Shown one piece after another: positions 6,920 to 14,523 of a stretch of 14,523 nt of DNA (positions are counted from its first letter, which is position 1; each line of letters begins with the position of its first letter). A program made the translations under genes and the position numbers. The notes under the pieces are model-generated. The model saw nothing but the letters and a program-made list of their open reading frames with translations, searched no databases and was not told the origin of the DNA. This stretch comes from JALYNX01 sp963724825 (lineage in GTDB: Bacteria > Actinomycetota > Acidimicrobiia > Spongiisociales > ZC4RG35), in assembly GCA_963724825.1 (NCBI GenBank), contig CAVRWT010000014.1:1-14523 (forward strand), in the 5' to 3' direction.

Positions 6920-7770
6920 CCCTCGCAGGCGTACTCGCCATTCCAACCACCGGCGCCGCATTCACCGCTTCCACCACCAACAGCGCCGACACCTGGAGCG
7001 TCCCCAACTGGTCCTACACCACCGAAGTCAACGCCCTCGGGCCCTATCTCTATTGGAAACTCGACGAGACCGGAACTGCCACCACCGCCGCGGACTCGTC
7101 GGGCAACAGCCGAACCGGCACTTACAACCCGAGTGGCGGCGCAACAGACTTCACCCGGCTCGCCGACGGCGCACTGGTGACGGACACCCCGGATCGGGCT
7201 GTCCAACTCGGCGCCAATGCCTGCATCAACACCACATCGACCACCGCGATCAACGCCCCGCAGGTGTTCACCGTCATCGCCTGGTTCAAGGCGCCGGCCT
7301 CGTACACCAACGGAGGCAAGCTGATCGGGTTCGAAAGGCCGCAAACCGGGACCGCGGCGCCGACTGCGGGCGCCTATGACCGACACATCTACATGGATGG
7401 CAACGGGAGAATCTGGTTCGGGGTCTACAACGGCGCCGACGTCACGCTGAGCTCGGGGACAGGGCTCAATGACAACCAGTGGCACATGGCCGTCGGCACC
7501 CAGAGCGCATCGGGGATGCGGCTCTACATCGACGGAGCCCAGGTTGGCTCCAACGCCAACACCGTCGCCGAGACCCAGACCGGCTGGTGGCGGGCGGGAT
7601 GTGGCAACCTCTCCGGGTGGGGAAACGAGTGGGGCGGCGCCAACAACCCGGGCACCAACTCGGCAACCACGCAGAATCGGGTGTTTGCCGCATCGTTGGA
7701 CGAGATCGCGGTGTTCTCCGGCACCGCCCTCACCGCACAGCAGGTGAGTTTCCTCTACTGGGCCCGCTGA
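6856..7770 (+). CDS. Secreted LamG/concanavalin A-like domain protein with SipW-type signal
   Basis: The 304-residue protein starts at GTG 6856. The hydrophobic segment is at about 17-34, followed by GAAFTASTTNSADTWSV, which mirrors the cleavage region of the TasA-like protein. From about 61 onward it is a LamG-type jellyroll: YWKLDETGTATTAADSSGNS, AVQLGANACI, FTVIAWFKA, WHMAVGTQSASGMRLYIDGA and a closing FAASLDEIAVFSGTALTAQQ. LamG domains bind glycans or proteins. A Shine-Dalgarno (GGAGGG, 6865-6870) is well spaced for GTG 6878, but that codon is in the peptidase frame, so the true start is unclear. The 3' end overlaps the convergent cyclase gene by 16 nt. No LPXTG is present. Together with the TasA-like subunit and SipW it suggests an adhesive surface structure. 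Confidence 0.82.
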   Translation: MPSGGWLREVIHSPASFVALIALAGVLAIPTTGAAFTASTTNSADTWSVPNWSYTTEVNALGPYLYWKLDETGTATTAADSSGNSRTGTYNPSGGATDFTRLADGALVTDTPDRAVQLGANACINTTSTTAINAPQVFTVIAWFKAPASYTNGGKLIGFERPQTGTAAPTAGAYDRHIYMDGNGRIWFGVYNGADVTLSSGTGLNDNQWHMAVGTQSASGMRLYIDGAQVGSNANTVAETQTGWWRAGCGNLSGWGNEWGGANNPGTNSATTQNRVFAASLDEIAVFSGTALTAQQVSFLYWAR

Positions 7771-10433
7771 GCCTCGAATCCCTCGTCGGTCGGACCCGCG
7801 AGCGCATAGGCCACGGCCTCGTCGAAATCCATAGCCCGACCCTCCCGGTAAGGAACCGCGGCGTCGCCAGTGAGCGCCTCCAACAGCGAGAGCTCCATTC
7901 CGGGTATCTGGTTCACTTCGATGCCAACGATGTCAGTCCCTGAAGTGATCTGAAGCGAGGTAAAGGCACCAACCAGCCGATGGGCACGGCCGGTGTCACC
8001 CAGCCCATTGGCCACTGCAGCGATCTGTGCGATGAACAGAACAGCGGCAGAAACATCACGGTGCCCGGAGAAAAGGGCCAAGCCGCGTTCCAGGTACTCC
8101 CAACCTTCGAGGAACTCCCCGGTCTGGCGCAACATCGAACCCGTCTCGAACAAGGCCCAACCGAGGCCGAACTCATTGCCGGCCCGGGCGTAATAGTCGG
8201 CTGACTTCTTCATGTGCTCGATGGCGGTGGGAAGGTCCTCGAGGATGAACGCCGCGGCATTGCCCCGAGACCATTGGATGTCGCCCATCCCCCCGACGTC
8301 CCCCAGCCTTTGGTAGATCTCGTCGGCCTCATCGACCAAGGGAGTGAACTCCTCGATCCGGGCCACCTCTCCGGTCTGCCGCCCCATGAAGGAGACGACC
8401 AAGCTGAAGTTATAGAGGGCGTTGGCCACCTCCCTCTCGTCTCCGATCTCACGCTGCAGGGCCAACACCTGCTCGTACACCTCGCCGCACTCCTCCATCC
8501 GCCCCTGCCACCAATGAATGCCGCCCAGGGCCTCCATCGCCTTGGCCCGATATCGAAGCTCTCCACCGGGAAGGGCGAGGACGGCGTCGATCCGCCGCCG
8601 CGCCTCATGAAGGTGGCCCCTCGCTTGCCAGAATCTCCAAAGGGCGGAGGCCAATCGGAGGGCGAGGTCCACTTCTTGATGCGCCACTGCCCATTCCAGG
8701 GCCGTGCGGAAGTTGTCATGGTCGGCTTCCATTACGTCCAGCCACCGGCGGCGGTCCCTGCGCAACAGCTCGGGCGCAACCATCTCTGCCATTTCGGTAT
8801 AGGCCTGGAGATGCCGGCGATGGAGGTCGGCGCTCTCCCCAATGTCGTCGAGGCAGTCCATCGCGTACTCCCGGATCACGTGGAGCATCTGGAATCGCGG
8901 GGCGTCATCGGCATCCACTCTCCTCAACAGGCTCTGGTCGAGAAGCAGGCTCAGGCCCTCGATGACATCGATCCCGAGGTCGCTGGCGGGCCCTGAAACC
9001 GTCTCGATCTCCTCGAGTCGACCACCTCCGGCGAACACCGACAACCGCGAGAACAGACGCCTGGCCGGCTGATCGAGCAGGTCGTAACTCCAGGTGATGG
9101 CGCCCTGAATCGTGCGTTGGCGTTCAGGGAGGTCAACGGACCCCGAGCTCAGCATCCGCGCGTCGAGTCGCTCCAGGATCGTCGCCACCGGGAGGAGGCG
9201 GAGACGAGAGGCCACCAGCTCGATCGCCAACGGCAAGCCATCCAACCTTCGAACCAGCTCCGCCACTGACCTGGCGTTTTCCTCCGTCACCTGGAAATCG
9301 GGCCTGACCGCTATCGCCCGCTCCGTGAACAAGGCGATCGAGGCGACGTGAGCCAGTTCGTCCAGATCCCCGAGCTGGTTCGGATCGGCGAGCGGAAGGG
9401 GCGCCACCGGCATTTCCTGTTCACCGCTGATCTGCAGCGGGGCCCGCGAGGTGACAACGAATTTCGAAGCGGGAGAGGCCCGAACCAGATCCGCCACCAG
9501 CGGAGCCGCCTCCAATACCTGCTCGAAGTTGTCGAGGACCAGCAAGAGGCTGCGGACTTTGAGATGCTCGGTGAGGCTGTGCGCCGGGGACTCATCGCGG
9601 GCGGCCGCCTGCATCCCGACCGAGCTCAGGATCTGAGACGGGACCACTTCGACATCGCTGACCGAGGCCAACTCCACGAAGAACACGCCATCGGGAAACT
9701 GGTCGCCAACCTCCGCAGCCACTTGCAGAGCCAGACGGGTCTTGCCCGTTCCCCCCGGGCCGGTGAGTGTGAGGAGCCGGGTTCTCTCGAGCAGTCTCAG
9801 CGCCTCCGCCAACTCCATTTCCCTACCCACGAAGCTGGTGAGTTGCATCGGAAGGTTGTTGGGGATGGCGTCGAGGGTTCGGAGATGAGGGAAGGGCTCC
9901 TCCCGACCGATACCAACCAACTCGAAGATCGTCTCCGGCTCTGACAGGTCCTTGAGGCGATGCTTGCCGAGATCGTGCAACATCAGTGACGAAGGCAGGT
10001 CTCGCTCCACGAGGATCGCGGTTGGCTCGGAGAGCACCGTCTGCCCGCCATGGGCGGCGTCGGCGATTCGGGCGGCCCGATGCACGTCAAGACCCACGTA
10101 GTCGGCGCCACCCAAGGCGCCGATACCTGTGTGCAGCCCCATGCGGGCCCGAATCCGACCGTCCTCCGGCCAGTCGTAGGCAGCGAGGGCATCCTGCGCG
10201 GCTTCGCTGGCAAGTGCCGCGTCCAGGGCGGATATGAAAACGGCGAAGAAGGAATCGCCTTCTGTCTTGACGACGGTGCCGTGGTTGGACTCGATCGCCT
10301 CCCTCAACAGCCTGTTGTGAGCCTCGAGAAGGCCGACCCAACGGGCTCCCAGGGCTTGGACGAGGCGGGTCGAGCCCTCGATATCGGTGAAGAGGAAGGT
10401 GACGGTGCCGGTCGGAAGGGTTTCAGTGGGCAT
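7755..10433 (-). CDS. Class III cyclase – STAND ATPase – TPR signalling regulator
   Basis: An 892-residue intact protein. Residues 9-175 form a class III nucleotidyl cyclase domain: the first metal Asp is D17 in FLFTDIEGST, the second D60 in KTEGDSFF, and VGLDVHRAARI carries R122, with His118 where canonical enzymes have Asn. Residues 196-420 are a STAND/NB-ARC-type ATPase: Walker A GPGGTGKT at 225-232, Walker B LLLVLDNFE at about 296-304. A winged-helix-like linker (LDGLPLAIELVASRL, TIQGAITWSYDLL) precedes alpha-helical TPR repeats from about 560 to the end. There is no C-terminal LuxR or SARP DNA-binding domain, unlike many relatives. ATG 10433 places the cyclase motif correctly. It probably integrates a bound ligand with cyclase output. 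The His118 change makes cyclase activity uncertain. Confidence 0.88.
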   Translation of the reverse strand: MPTETLPTGTVTFLFTDIEGSTRLVQALGARWVGLLEAHNRLLREAIESNHGTVVKTEGDSFFAVFISALDAALASEAAQDALAAYDWPEDGRIRARMGLHTGIGALGGADYVGLDVHRAARIADAAHGGQTVLSEPTAILVERDLPSSLMLHDLGKHRLKDLSEPETIFELVGIGREEPFPHLRTLDAIPNNLPMQLTSFVGREMELAEALRLLERTRLLTLTGPGGTGKTRLALQVAAEVGDQFPDGVFFVELASVSDVEVVPSQILSSVGMQAAARDESPAHSLTEHLKVRSLLLVLDNFEQVLEAAPLVADLVRASPASKFVVTSRAPLQISGEQEMPVAPLPLADPNQLGDLDELAHVASIALFTERAIAVRPDFQVTEENARSVAELVRRLDGLPLAIELVASRLRLLPVATILERLDARMLSSGSVDLPERQRTIQGAITWSYDLLDQPARRLFSRLSVFAGGGRLEEIETVSGPASDLGIDVIEGLSLLLDQSLLRRVDADDAPRFQMLHVIREYAMDCLDDIGESADLHRRHLQAYTEMAEMVAPELLRRDRRRWLDVMEADHDNFRTALEWAVAHQEVDLALRLASALWRFWQARGHLHEARRRIDAVLALPGGELRYRAKAMEALGGIHWWQGRMEECGEVYEQVLALQREIGDEREVANALYNFSLVVSFMGRQTGEVARIEEFTPLVDEADEIYQRLGDVGGMGDIQWSRGNAAAFILEDLPTAIEHMKKSADYYARAGNEFGLGWALFETGSMLRQTGEFLEGWEYLERGLALFSGHRDVSAAVLFIAQIAAVANGLGDTGRAHRLVGAFTSLQITSGTDIVGIEVNQIPGMELSLLEALTGDAAVPYREGRAMDFDEAVAYALAGPTDEGFEAQRAQ

Positions 10434-10492
10434 TGCCGCAGCGGTTAGTAGTCCACACCAGGCCCAACATTAGGTGCGCTCGAATATGGCGG

Positions 10493-11495
10493 TTATTTCA
10501 GCTGGCCGATGACACGGTCGCCATAAGCGCGGAGGGTGCCCTCCATGTCATCGTGCATGAGGTAGATCCCGAACTGATCCACACCCATCGACTCGAGAAG
10601 AGACAGTTTCTCGACGTGAGCCTCGACCGGCCCCAGCACGCAGAACCGGTCCACGATGTCGTCGGGCACGAAATCCGTGGAGGTGTTAGCGGCCCGGCCG
10701 TGGTGTTGGTAGTCATATGACTCACGGGCCTTGATGTAGTCCGACAGCACGGTTGGCACTTTGGCCGCATCCTCCCCATAGCGGTTGACCATGTCCACCA
10801 CGTGGTTCCCGACCATGCCTCCGAACCAGCGCAGTTGGTCCCGCTGGTGGGCCAGATCGTCCCCGACATAGGCGGGGGCCACGACACACATCGCCACCTC
10901 TGATGGGTCGCGACCCGATTCGCTTGCGGCGTCACGGACCGCAGCCGAGGTCCACTCCAGGATTTGGGGGTCGGCCAGTTGAAGGATGTACCCGTCCGCG
11001 TGACGACCGATGATGTCCAACGCCTTGGGCCCGTATCCGGCGGCCCACATCGGGAGATCCCATCCCGGCTTCGCCCAAGGGATCGAAAGCTTCTTGCCGT
11101 TGTATTCGATCTCCTCGCCGGCCACGAGTCGCTTGATGACATCCATGGCCTCGGCCATGGTCTCGAGCGTCCTCGGCTGGCGTCCGATGTAGCGCAGGGC
11201 GGAGTCGCCCCGGCCGATGCCGCAGATGGTGCGGGCCCCGTACATGTCGTCGAGAGTTGCGAACAATGAGGCGAGGACAGTCCAATCCCTGGTTCCAGGG
11301 TTGGTGACCATCGGACCGACGATCGACGCGCTCGGTTTCGGCAAGGATCCGCGAATAGATGACGAACGGCTCCTGCCACAGAATGTGGGAGTCGAAAGTC
11401 CACACGTGGGTGAAGCCGAGGTCCTCGGCCATCCGGGCCAACTCCACGACCCGCGAGGCCGGTGGGTCGGTCTGAAGCACGACACCGAAATCCAT
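10493..11495 (-). CDS. F420-dependent LLM-class oxidoreductase (one frameshift)
   Basis: A luciferase-like flavin/F420 monooxygenase-fold enzyme of the TIGR03842-type subgroup. The N-terminal part (MDFGVVLQTDPPASRVVELA, WTFDSHILWQEPFVIYSRIL) is in one frame. The rest (GPMVTNPGTRDWTVLASLFA, GIGRGDSALRY, MWAAGYGPKALDIIGRHADG, VAPAYVGDDLAHQRDQLRWF, GRAANTSTDFVPDDIVDRFC) is in another. The switch is at about 11317-11330: removing one C from GCGCGTCGATCG gives ERVIVGPMVTN without a gap. The repaired length is about 333 residues, normal for the family. The start is ATG 11495, behind a weak AGGTG. The substrate is unknown. A 59-nt gap separates it from the downstream cyclase gene. Confidence 0.88.
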
Positions 11496-11554
11496 CACCT
11501 GGCGTCCTGAGTCATGGGTTCAAGTTAGCTTTCGACCCCGCCAGGCGAGGACTC

Positions 11555-11582
11555 TTCGTTGCGGCCGCGAAAACGGCATAAT
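11555..11582 (+). promoter_or_regulatory. Possible promoter upstream of the small membrane protein
   Basis: TTCGTT (11555-11560) and CATAAT (11577-11582) are separated by 16 nt and would start transcription about 13-15 nt before ATG 11602, giving a very short leader with no Shine-Dalgarno. The LLM gene diverges on the other side. Only the -10-like box is convincing; the call is tentative. Confidence 0.3.
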
Positions 11583-11601
11583 CGCCGCCGGCGCTCACCT
11601 C

Positions 11602-11931
11602 ATGACCACGAACCAAGACTCTTTGGGGACTCCCCCTGTCCCCCGTTCCGTCCCGATCTGGTGGAGGGTCCACGACGTGATCGTCGGCCTGCTCGCCGGC
11701 TTCGGAGTGGGTGTCATTGCCGGGCTGTTCGCCACCAGGCTCATCGACACCACTGCGATCGTGGCGATAGGAGGAGCGGTGGGAGCCATCCTCGGCGTGT
11801 TCGCCTTGACGCGCAGCCGTCGTCGCGATGGCGGTTTCGTCAGCGCAACGGCGATCATCGCCTGGGTGCTCTTGGCCGGCTCCGCATTGTTCCTCACGGC
11901 CCTGGTGCAGGCTATTGCCAACTTCGAGTAG
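11602..11931 (+). CDS. Small three-helix membrane protein
   Basis: The 109-residue protein has three hydrophobic segments at about 26-46, 51-70 and 81-104, a basic loop (RSRRRDGG, about 71-78) between the second and third, and a short polar N-terminus. No family is recognised. The ATG at 11602 has no Shine-Dalgarno, consistent with a short-leader transcript. The next ORF overlaps its end. It could be a membrane partner of the lipoprotein that follows, which is inference from position only. Confidence 0.6.
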   Translation: MTTNQDSLGTPPVPRSVPIWWRVHDVIVGLLAGFGVGVIAGLFATRLIDTTAIVAIGGAVGAILGVFALTRSRRRDGGFVSATAIIAWVLLAGSALFLTALVQAIANFE

Positions 11932-12124
11932 ACCGGCACATCCCCGTCGCCTGCTGTTCGCCACTGCCTGTGTGCTCTTGGTGGCAGGTTGCAGCAGCGA
12001 AGTCGCACCGAGGCAAGCGGACCGCGAAACGAGCCCCGGCCTCGTCGTCGCCCCTCTGGACTCGCCCGGCACAGTGGCGTACGTGGCCCAGGCCACTCCC
12101 ACGCTGGTGGTCGACCGAATCTGA
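11915..12124 (+). CDS. Small lipoprotein
   Basis: A 69-residue product if it starts at TTG 11915, which overlaps the previous gene by 17 nt. Basic residues (RR at 11-12), a hydrophobic stretch (LLFATACVLLVAG) and the lipobox LVAGC with Cys26 mark a lipid-anchored secreted protein. The mature part is only about 43 residues (SSEVAPRQADRE...TLVVDRI). No ATG or GTG lies in frame near the signal, so the start is a guess; an upstream indel could also fuse it to the previous gene. No family is recognised. It ends 7 nt from the convergent lipoprotein gene. Confidence 0.5.
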   Translation: MPTSSRPAHPRRLLFATACVLLVAGCSSEVAPRQADRETSPGLVVAPLDSPGTVAYVAQATPTLVVDRI

Positions 12125-12131
12125 GGTCGGG

Positions 12132-12542
12132 TCAGCCCGAGCTCTCCCACGGGTCCACGAATCGGTCGGACCGAAACTCACACGGGTCGTCGACCAGGAT
12201 CAGGATCAGTTCCCCCTCACTGATCAGCACCTCATAGACCCCGGTCTCCCCACCGCACTCCCCGTAGATGTCGGTGACGAACGACAGATTGGACCCGTCC
12301 CGGGCGATGAAGCCCCCCATCAAAGGATCTGCTGGATCCGAATCCGGTGTTTCCAGCACCTGATACGAACCATCGTCCGCAATCTGGAGAAACAGCTGAC
12401 CGTTGTCCCAATCTCCCGTCAGATCGCTAAGGGTGAAGTCATCACCCGAAGTTGTGGTTGTCCCTCCGACCTCGACGGTCAGTGAGCAGGAGACGGCGGC
12501 AATGCTCAACGCCACCAGCACCGCCATGCGCCATCGCCTCAT
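12132..12542 (-). CDS. Lipoprotein of the propeller-receptor operon
   Basis: A 136-residue protein with a basic start (MRRWRM), a hydrophobic helix and the lipobox AVSC with Cys19. The mature part has a TTTTS linker and a beta-rich domain (DLTGDWDNGQLFLQIADDGS, GVYEVLISEGELILILVDDP) with Cys residues in YGECGG and DPCEFR that could form a disulfide. This layout resembles small actinobacterial lipocalin-like hypothetical lipoproteins; I cannot name a family. The ATG at 12540-12542 overlaps the upstream stop (TGA 12539-12541) as ATGA, so it is translationally coupled to the receptor gene. It may be an extracytoplasmic partner or ligand-presenting protein for the receptor, which is inference. 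Confidence 0.7.
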   Translation of the reverse strand: MRRWRMAVLVALSIAAVSCSLTVEVGGTTTTSGDDFTLSDLTGDWDNGQLFLQIADDGSYQVLETPDSDPADPLMGGFIARDGSNLSFVTDIYGECGGETGVYEVLISEGELILILVDDPCEFRSDRFVDPWESSG

Positions 12543-14411
12543 CGACGAGACGTTAGGAGCCGAACAGCCCTTCGTACCGCGTCGATGATCATCTGGGGAC
12601 GCTCCCAGGGAACGTTGTGGTTGCTCCCGTCGGCGGTCAATTGGGTGGAGTTGGTGGAGAGAGCGGCATATCCGTCCAGACCCTCCTGCCAGACCGTGCT
12701 CGCCTCTTCCGACCTCGCCTCACCCTGACTGGCGATGAACGCCGCGCTGCGGAATGTCGTGTCCATGTCGTGCCCGATGACCACCAATGGTCGATCGCCA
12801 AAGTCGCCCGAGCCCTCGTAGGGGAAGCGGTCCGTGGTGTCGTCGGCGTACTTGGCGTACTCGGCGGGGGCAGGGTCAACCAGGACCAGACCATCGACCT
12901 GCTCGCCGAATTGGGCAACGAACGCCTGGGCGTCCGCCACTCCTTCGCCGTGGGCCACATACACGATGTCACGGTCGGCAAGCCCGGCCTCACTGAGGGC
13001 GGTCATCAGGTCAGAGGTCTGCTGGGTGGCGTCGCCGGCAGGAGCCCCATCTCTAGCGGCATAGGTCTCTGACCTGTCGAAGGAGCAGACCTCATGATCG
13101 CCGGAGAGGCCGGCTTGGACCACCGACCACGACCCGGCGCCGAGGTCGACATCGGCATCGAGGATGACCAGAGGATCGCCGCTGCCAGAGCAACGCAACC
13201 GCAGCAGTCGATCGTCGGCAGTCACCACCTCGTCAAAGCTGACCTGGAGGTTCTGAAGCTCGGCTCCGGGATCGATTCGGACCAGGAACCCGGACTGGTA
13301 GAGAAACAGCCAGAGCGACCCGTCGGCGTACATCACCCCACTCGGCCGTCCCGGGAACGGGGTCACCGTCTCCACCTCGAGGGTCTCGGGGTTGACCTTG
13401 GACAGGGTGTAGTCGTCATAGCTGGTCACCCACAGGTAGCCATCGGCATAGACCGCGGAGTGGGGGAAACGGCCCACCGGGACCGAGGATAAGGTGCCTC
13501 CGTCGGCTGTAGAACTCATCGATTCGAACCACGGTGTTCGCAACAACGTCCAGCACCCAGGGGGCTCCATCGCCGTCGACAACCCCTCTCGGAGAGGAGA
13601 GGAAGGGGCTGTAGAAGGGCACCGCGCCCTCATAGGGCATCACCTCGAAATCCAGGCCGTCGGGATCGACCCGGCCAGACCGCCCTCGACCACCATCCAG
13701 ACGTAGCCGTCGGCGTAACCGATAAGCGCCCCGCCCACGAGACTTGGCGGGAGGTCATGCTCGGTCACATTGCCGTCGTTGTCGATGATCAGCAGCCGAC
13801 CATCCTCGGTGGTCCGCCACAACTCGTCCCCGACGCGGGTCGCAGAGGTGTCAGGCGCCGGCAACGAAATCACGTCCGTGAGCCCGGTCCCCGGATCGAA
13901 GCGGACGATCTCCCCACCGTTCTCATAGGACTGCAACCACACATAGCCCCCACTCACCGAAACGCCTTCGATGTAGCCCTCGAGCGGGTACGTCTCCTGG
14001 ACGGTGCCCGACTGAAGGTCCACCCGATACAACTCGTGATCGTTGGAGCTGACGACCCACATCGTGTCCCCGTCGATGGCGGACGTGCGCACCCCGCCCA
14101 CGGCTGCCGACGCGGATCACGTCCTGAACTCCGGGCAGGTCACGCAACGTGTCCTCGGTGGCGGCATCGACCATCGGCTTTGGCCTTTGGGCGAGATACA
14201 CCGGGATGAAGATCACGATCACGAGGGCGAAGACGCCTACCCCGACCAGGGTGAGACGGCGCCCGCCTGGGCGCTGCGGAGTCGGGCGAAGCTTGACCGT
14301 CCCACCGTCGATTCGATCGGCGACCGATGCGCGAAGGCTGGTGGTGTCTTTTTCTGTGATGCCCGACGACACGGGGTCGAGGGCGGCCAGACGATCGAGT
14401 AGGTCAGTCAC
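12539..14411 (-). CDS. Transmembrane receptor: anti-sigma-like N-terminus, seven-bladed propeller, degenerate alpha/beta hydrolase (three frameshifts)
   Basis: Repaired across three single-base shifts (about 14100-14115, one extra base; 13667-13673, one missing; 13505-13512, one extra), this reads as one ~623-residue protein. GTG 14411 begins MTDLLDRLAALDPVSS, a short cytosolic part; a helix at about 53-74 crosses the membrane. Seven repeats of the form DGxxWv...vRiDp follow (first blade DTMWVVSSNDHELYRVD, last DGSLWLFLYQSGFLVRIDP), matching a seven-bladed propeller of the Vgb/SMP-30 kind. The C-terminal part resembles alpha/beta hydrolases (ILDADVDLGAGSWSVV, CSFDRSETY, GLVLVDPAPAEY, NHNVPWERPQ), but the nucleophile elbow is AHGEGV (12947-12949 encodes Gly for Ser). 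The catalytic-type His is kept (12617-12619). It overlaps the sigma stop by 8 nt. The longest intact frame is 12539-13633. Confidence 0.8.
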
Positions 14412-14523
14412 GGGAAACAGCTCCTTCAGGGCTCTGCAGCTTTTCGTATTCCTTCTTGAGACGAGCCCGGGCGCGGGAGATGCGCTGCGATACCGCGTCC
14501 TCGCTGATGCCGAGCACAGTGCC
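14404..14523 (-). CDS. ECF sigma factor, C-terminal end (cut by the window edge)
   Basis: Only the last 39 residues are present. They hold the region 4.2 recognition helix LGISEDAVSQRISRARARLK, which fits an ECF sigma factor (A-x-x-LG-x-S-x-x-A-V-x-x-R-x-x-R-A-R-x-x-L). The stop TGA (14404-14406) overlaps the GTG start of the receptor gene, so the two are coupled, as for a sigma/anti-sigma pair. Group assignment needs the missing N-terminus. Confidence 0.75.
   Translation of the reverse strand, partial: GTVLGISEDAVSQRISRARARLKKEYEKLQSPEGAVSRD

Noticed and set aside
5555..7770. Sortase-assembled pilus
   Set aside because: No LPXTG motif or sortase gene; the SipW-type signals and peptidase fit a different export route.
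8214..8996. 260-residue plus-strand ORF inside the cyclase/ATPase gene
   Set aside because: It mirrors the coding strand of an intact 892-residue protein; high-GC third positions create such shadows.
7755..10433. Anti-phage system (CBASS or Avs-type STAND)
   Set aside because: The cyclase is class III, not a CD-NTase, and no effector or nuclease domain or defence neighbour is present; it fits the common actinobacterial cyclase-ATPase-TPR regulator family.
12539..12993. Active alpha/beta hydrolase enzyme
   Set aside because: The nucleophile elbow reads AHGEGV with Gly in place of Ser, so ordinary serine-hydrolase catalysis is unlikely.

Overview
This 14.5-kb window has high GC, GC-rich third codon positions and GTG/TTG starts. 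It carries an F420-dependent luciferase-like oxidoreductase, a class III cyclase–STAND ATPase–TPR regulator and a SipW-type secretion locus. Together these point to an Actinomycetota chromosome, possibly a deep lineage such as Acidimicrobiia, but no 16S or other phylogenetic marker is present. No transposase, integrase, CRISPR array, rRNA or tRNA was seen.

Layout, left to right. (1) 107-1957 (+): translational GTPase TypA/BipA, broken by three small frameshifts. (2) 1981-2130: a tandem ~66-bp repeat with dyads, between convergent genes. (3) 2115-2996 (-): DUF6544-like protein. (4) 3080-5373 (-): a tightly overlapping operon, transcribed right to left, of a polytopic membrane protein, a small four-helix membrane protein, an ECF-type sigma factor and a putative membrane anti-sigma factor. 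The anti-sigma factor contains a divergent copy of the small membrane protein. (5) 5437-5470: a composite palindromic operator between that operon and the next. (6) 5555-7770 (+): a TasA/CalY-like secreted subunit, a SipW/ER-type signal peptidase and a LamG-domain secreted protein. The two exported proteins share the SipW-type signal, so this looks like a self-contained surface-structure or matrix locus. A 14-bp GC hairpin follows the subunit gene. (7) 7755-10433 (-): a large cyclase/ATPase/TPR regulator. (8) 10493-11495 (-): F420-dependent LLM oxidoreductase with one frameshift. (9) 11602-12124 (+): a small membrane protein and a small lipoprotein. (10) 12132-14523 (-): the end of a second ECF sigma factor, overlapping a long one-TM protein, which in turn overlaps a lipoprotein.

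The most distinctive system is the last one. Once three single-base frameshifts are repaired, the gene after the sigma factor reads as one ~623-residue protein: a short cytoplasmic N-terminus, one transmembrane helix, seven repeats that fit a seven-bladed beta-propeller, and an alpha/beta-hydrolase domain whose nucleophile serine is replaced by glycine. This looks like an anti-sigma-type transmembrane receptor with an extracytoplasmic propeller and a catalytically dead hydrolase as candidate ligand-binding modules. No such architecture is known to me.

A cross-cutting observation is that many genes carry single-base frameshifts (three in typA, one in the LLM gene, three in the receptor), and other starts have a Shine-Dalgarno sequence in the wrong frame. 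Because protein-level similarity continues cleanly across each break, uncorrected indels in the assembly are a likelier cause than gene decay. Frame-dependent statements should be read with that in mind.
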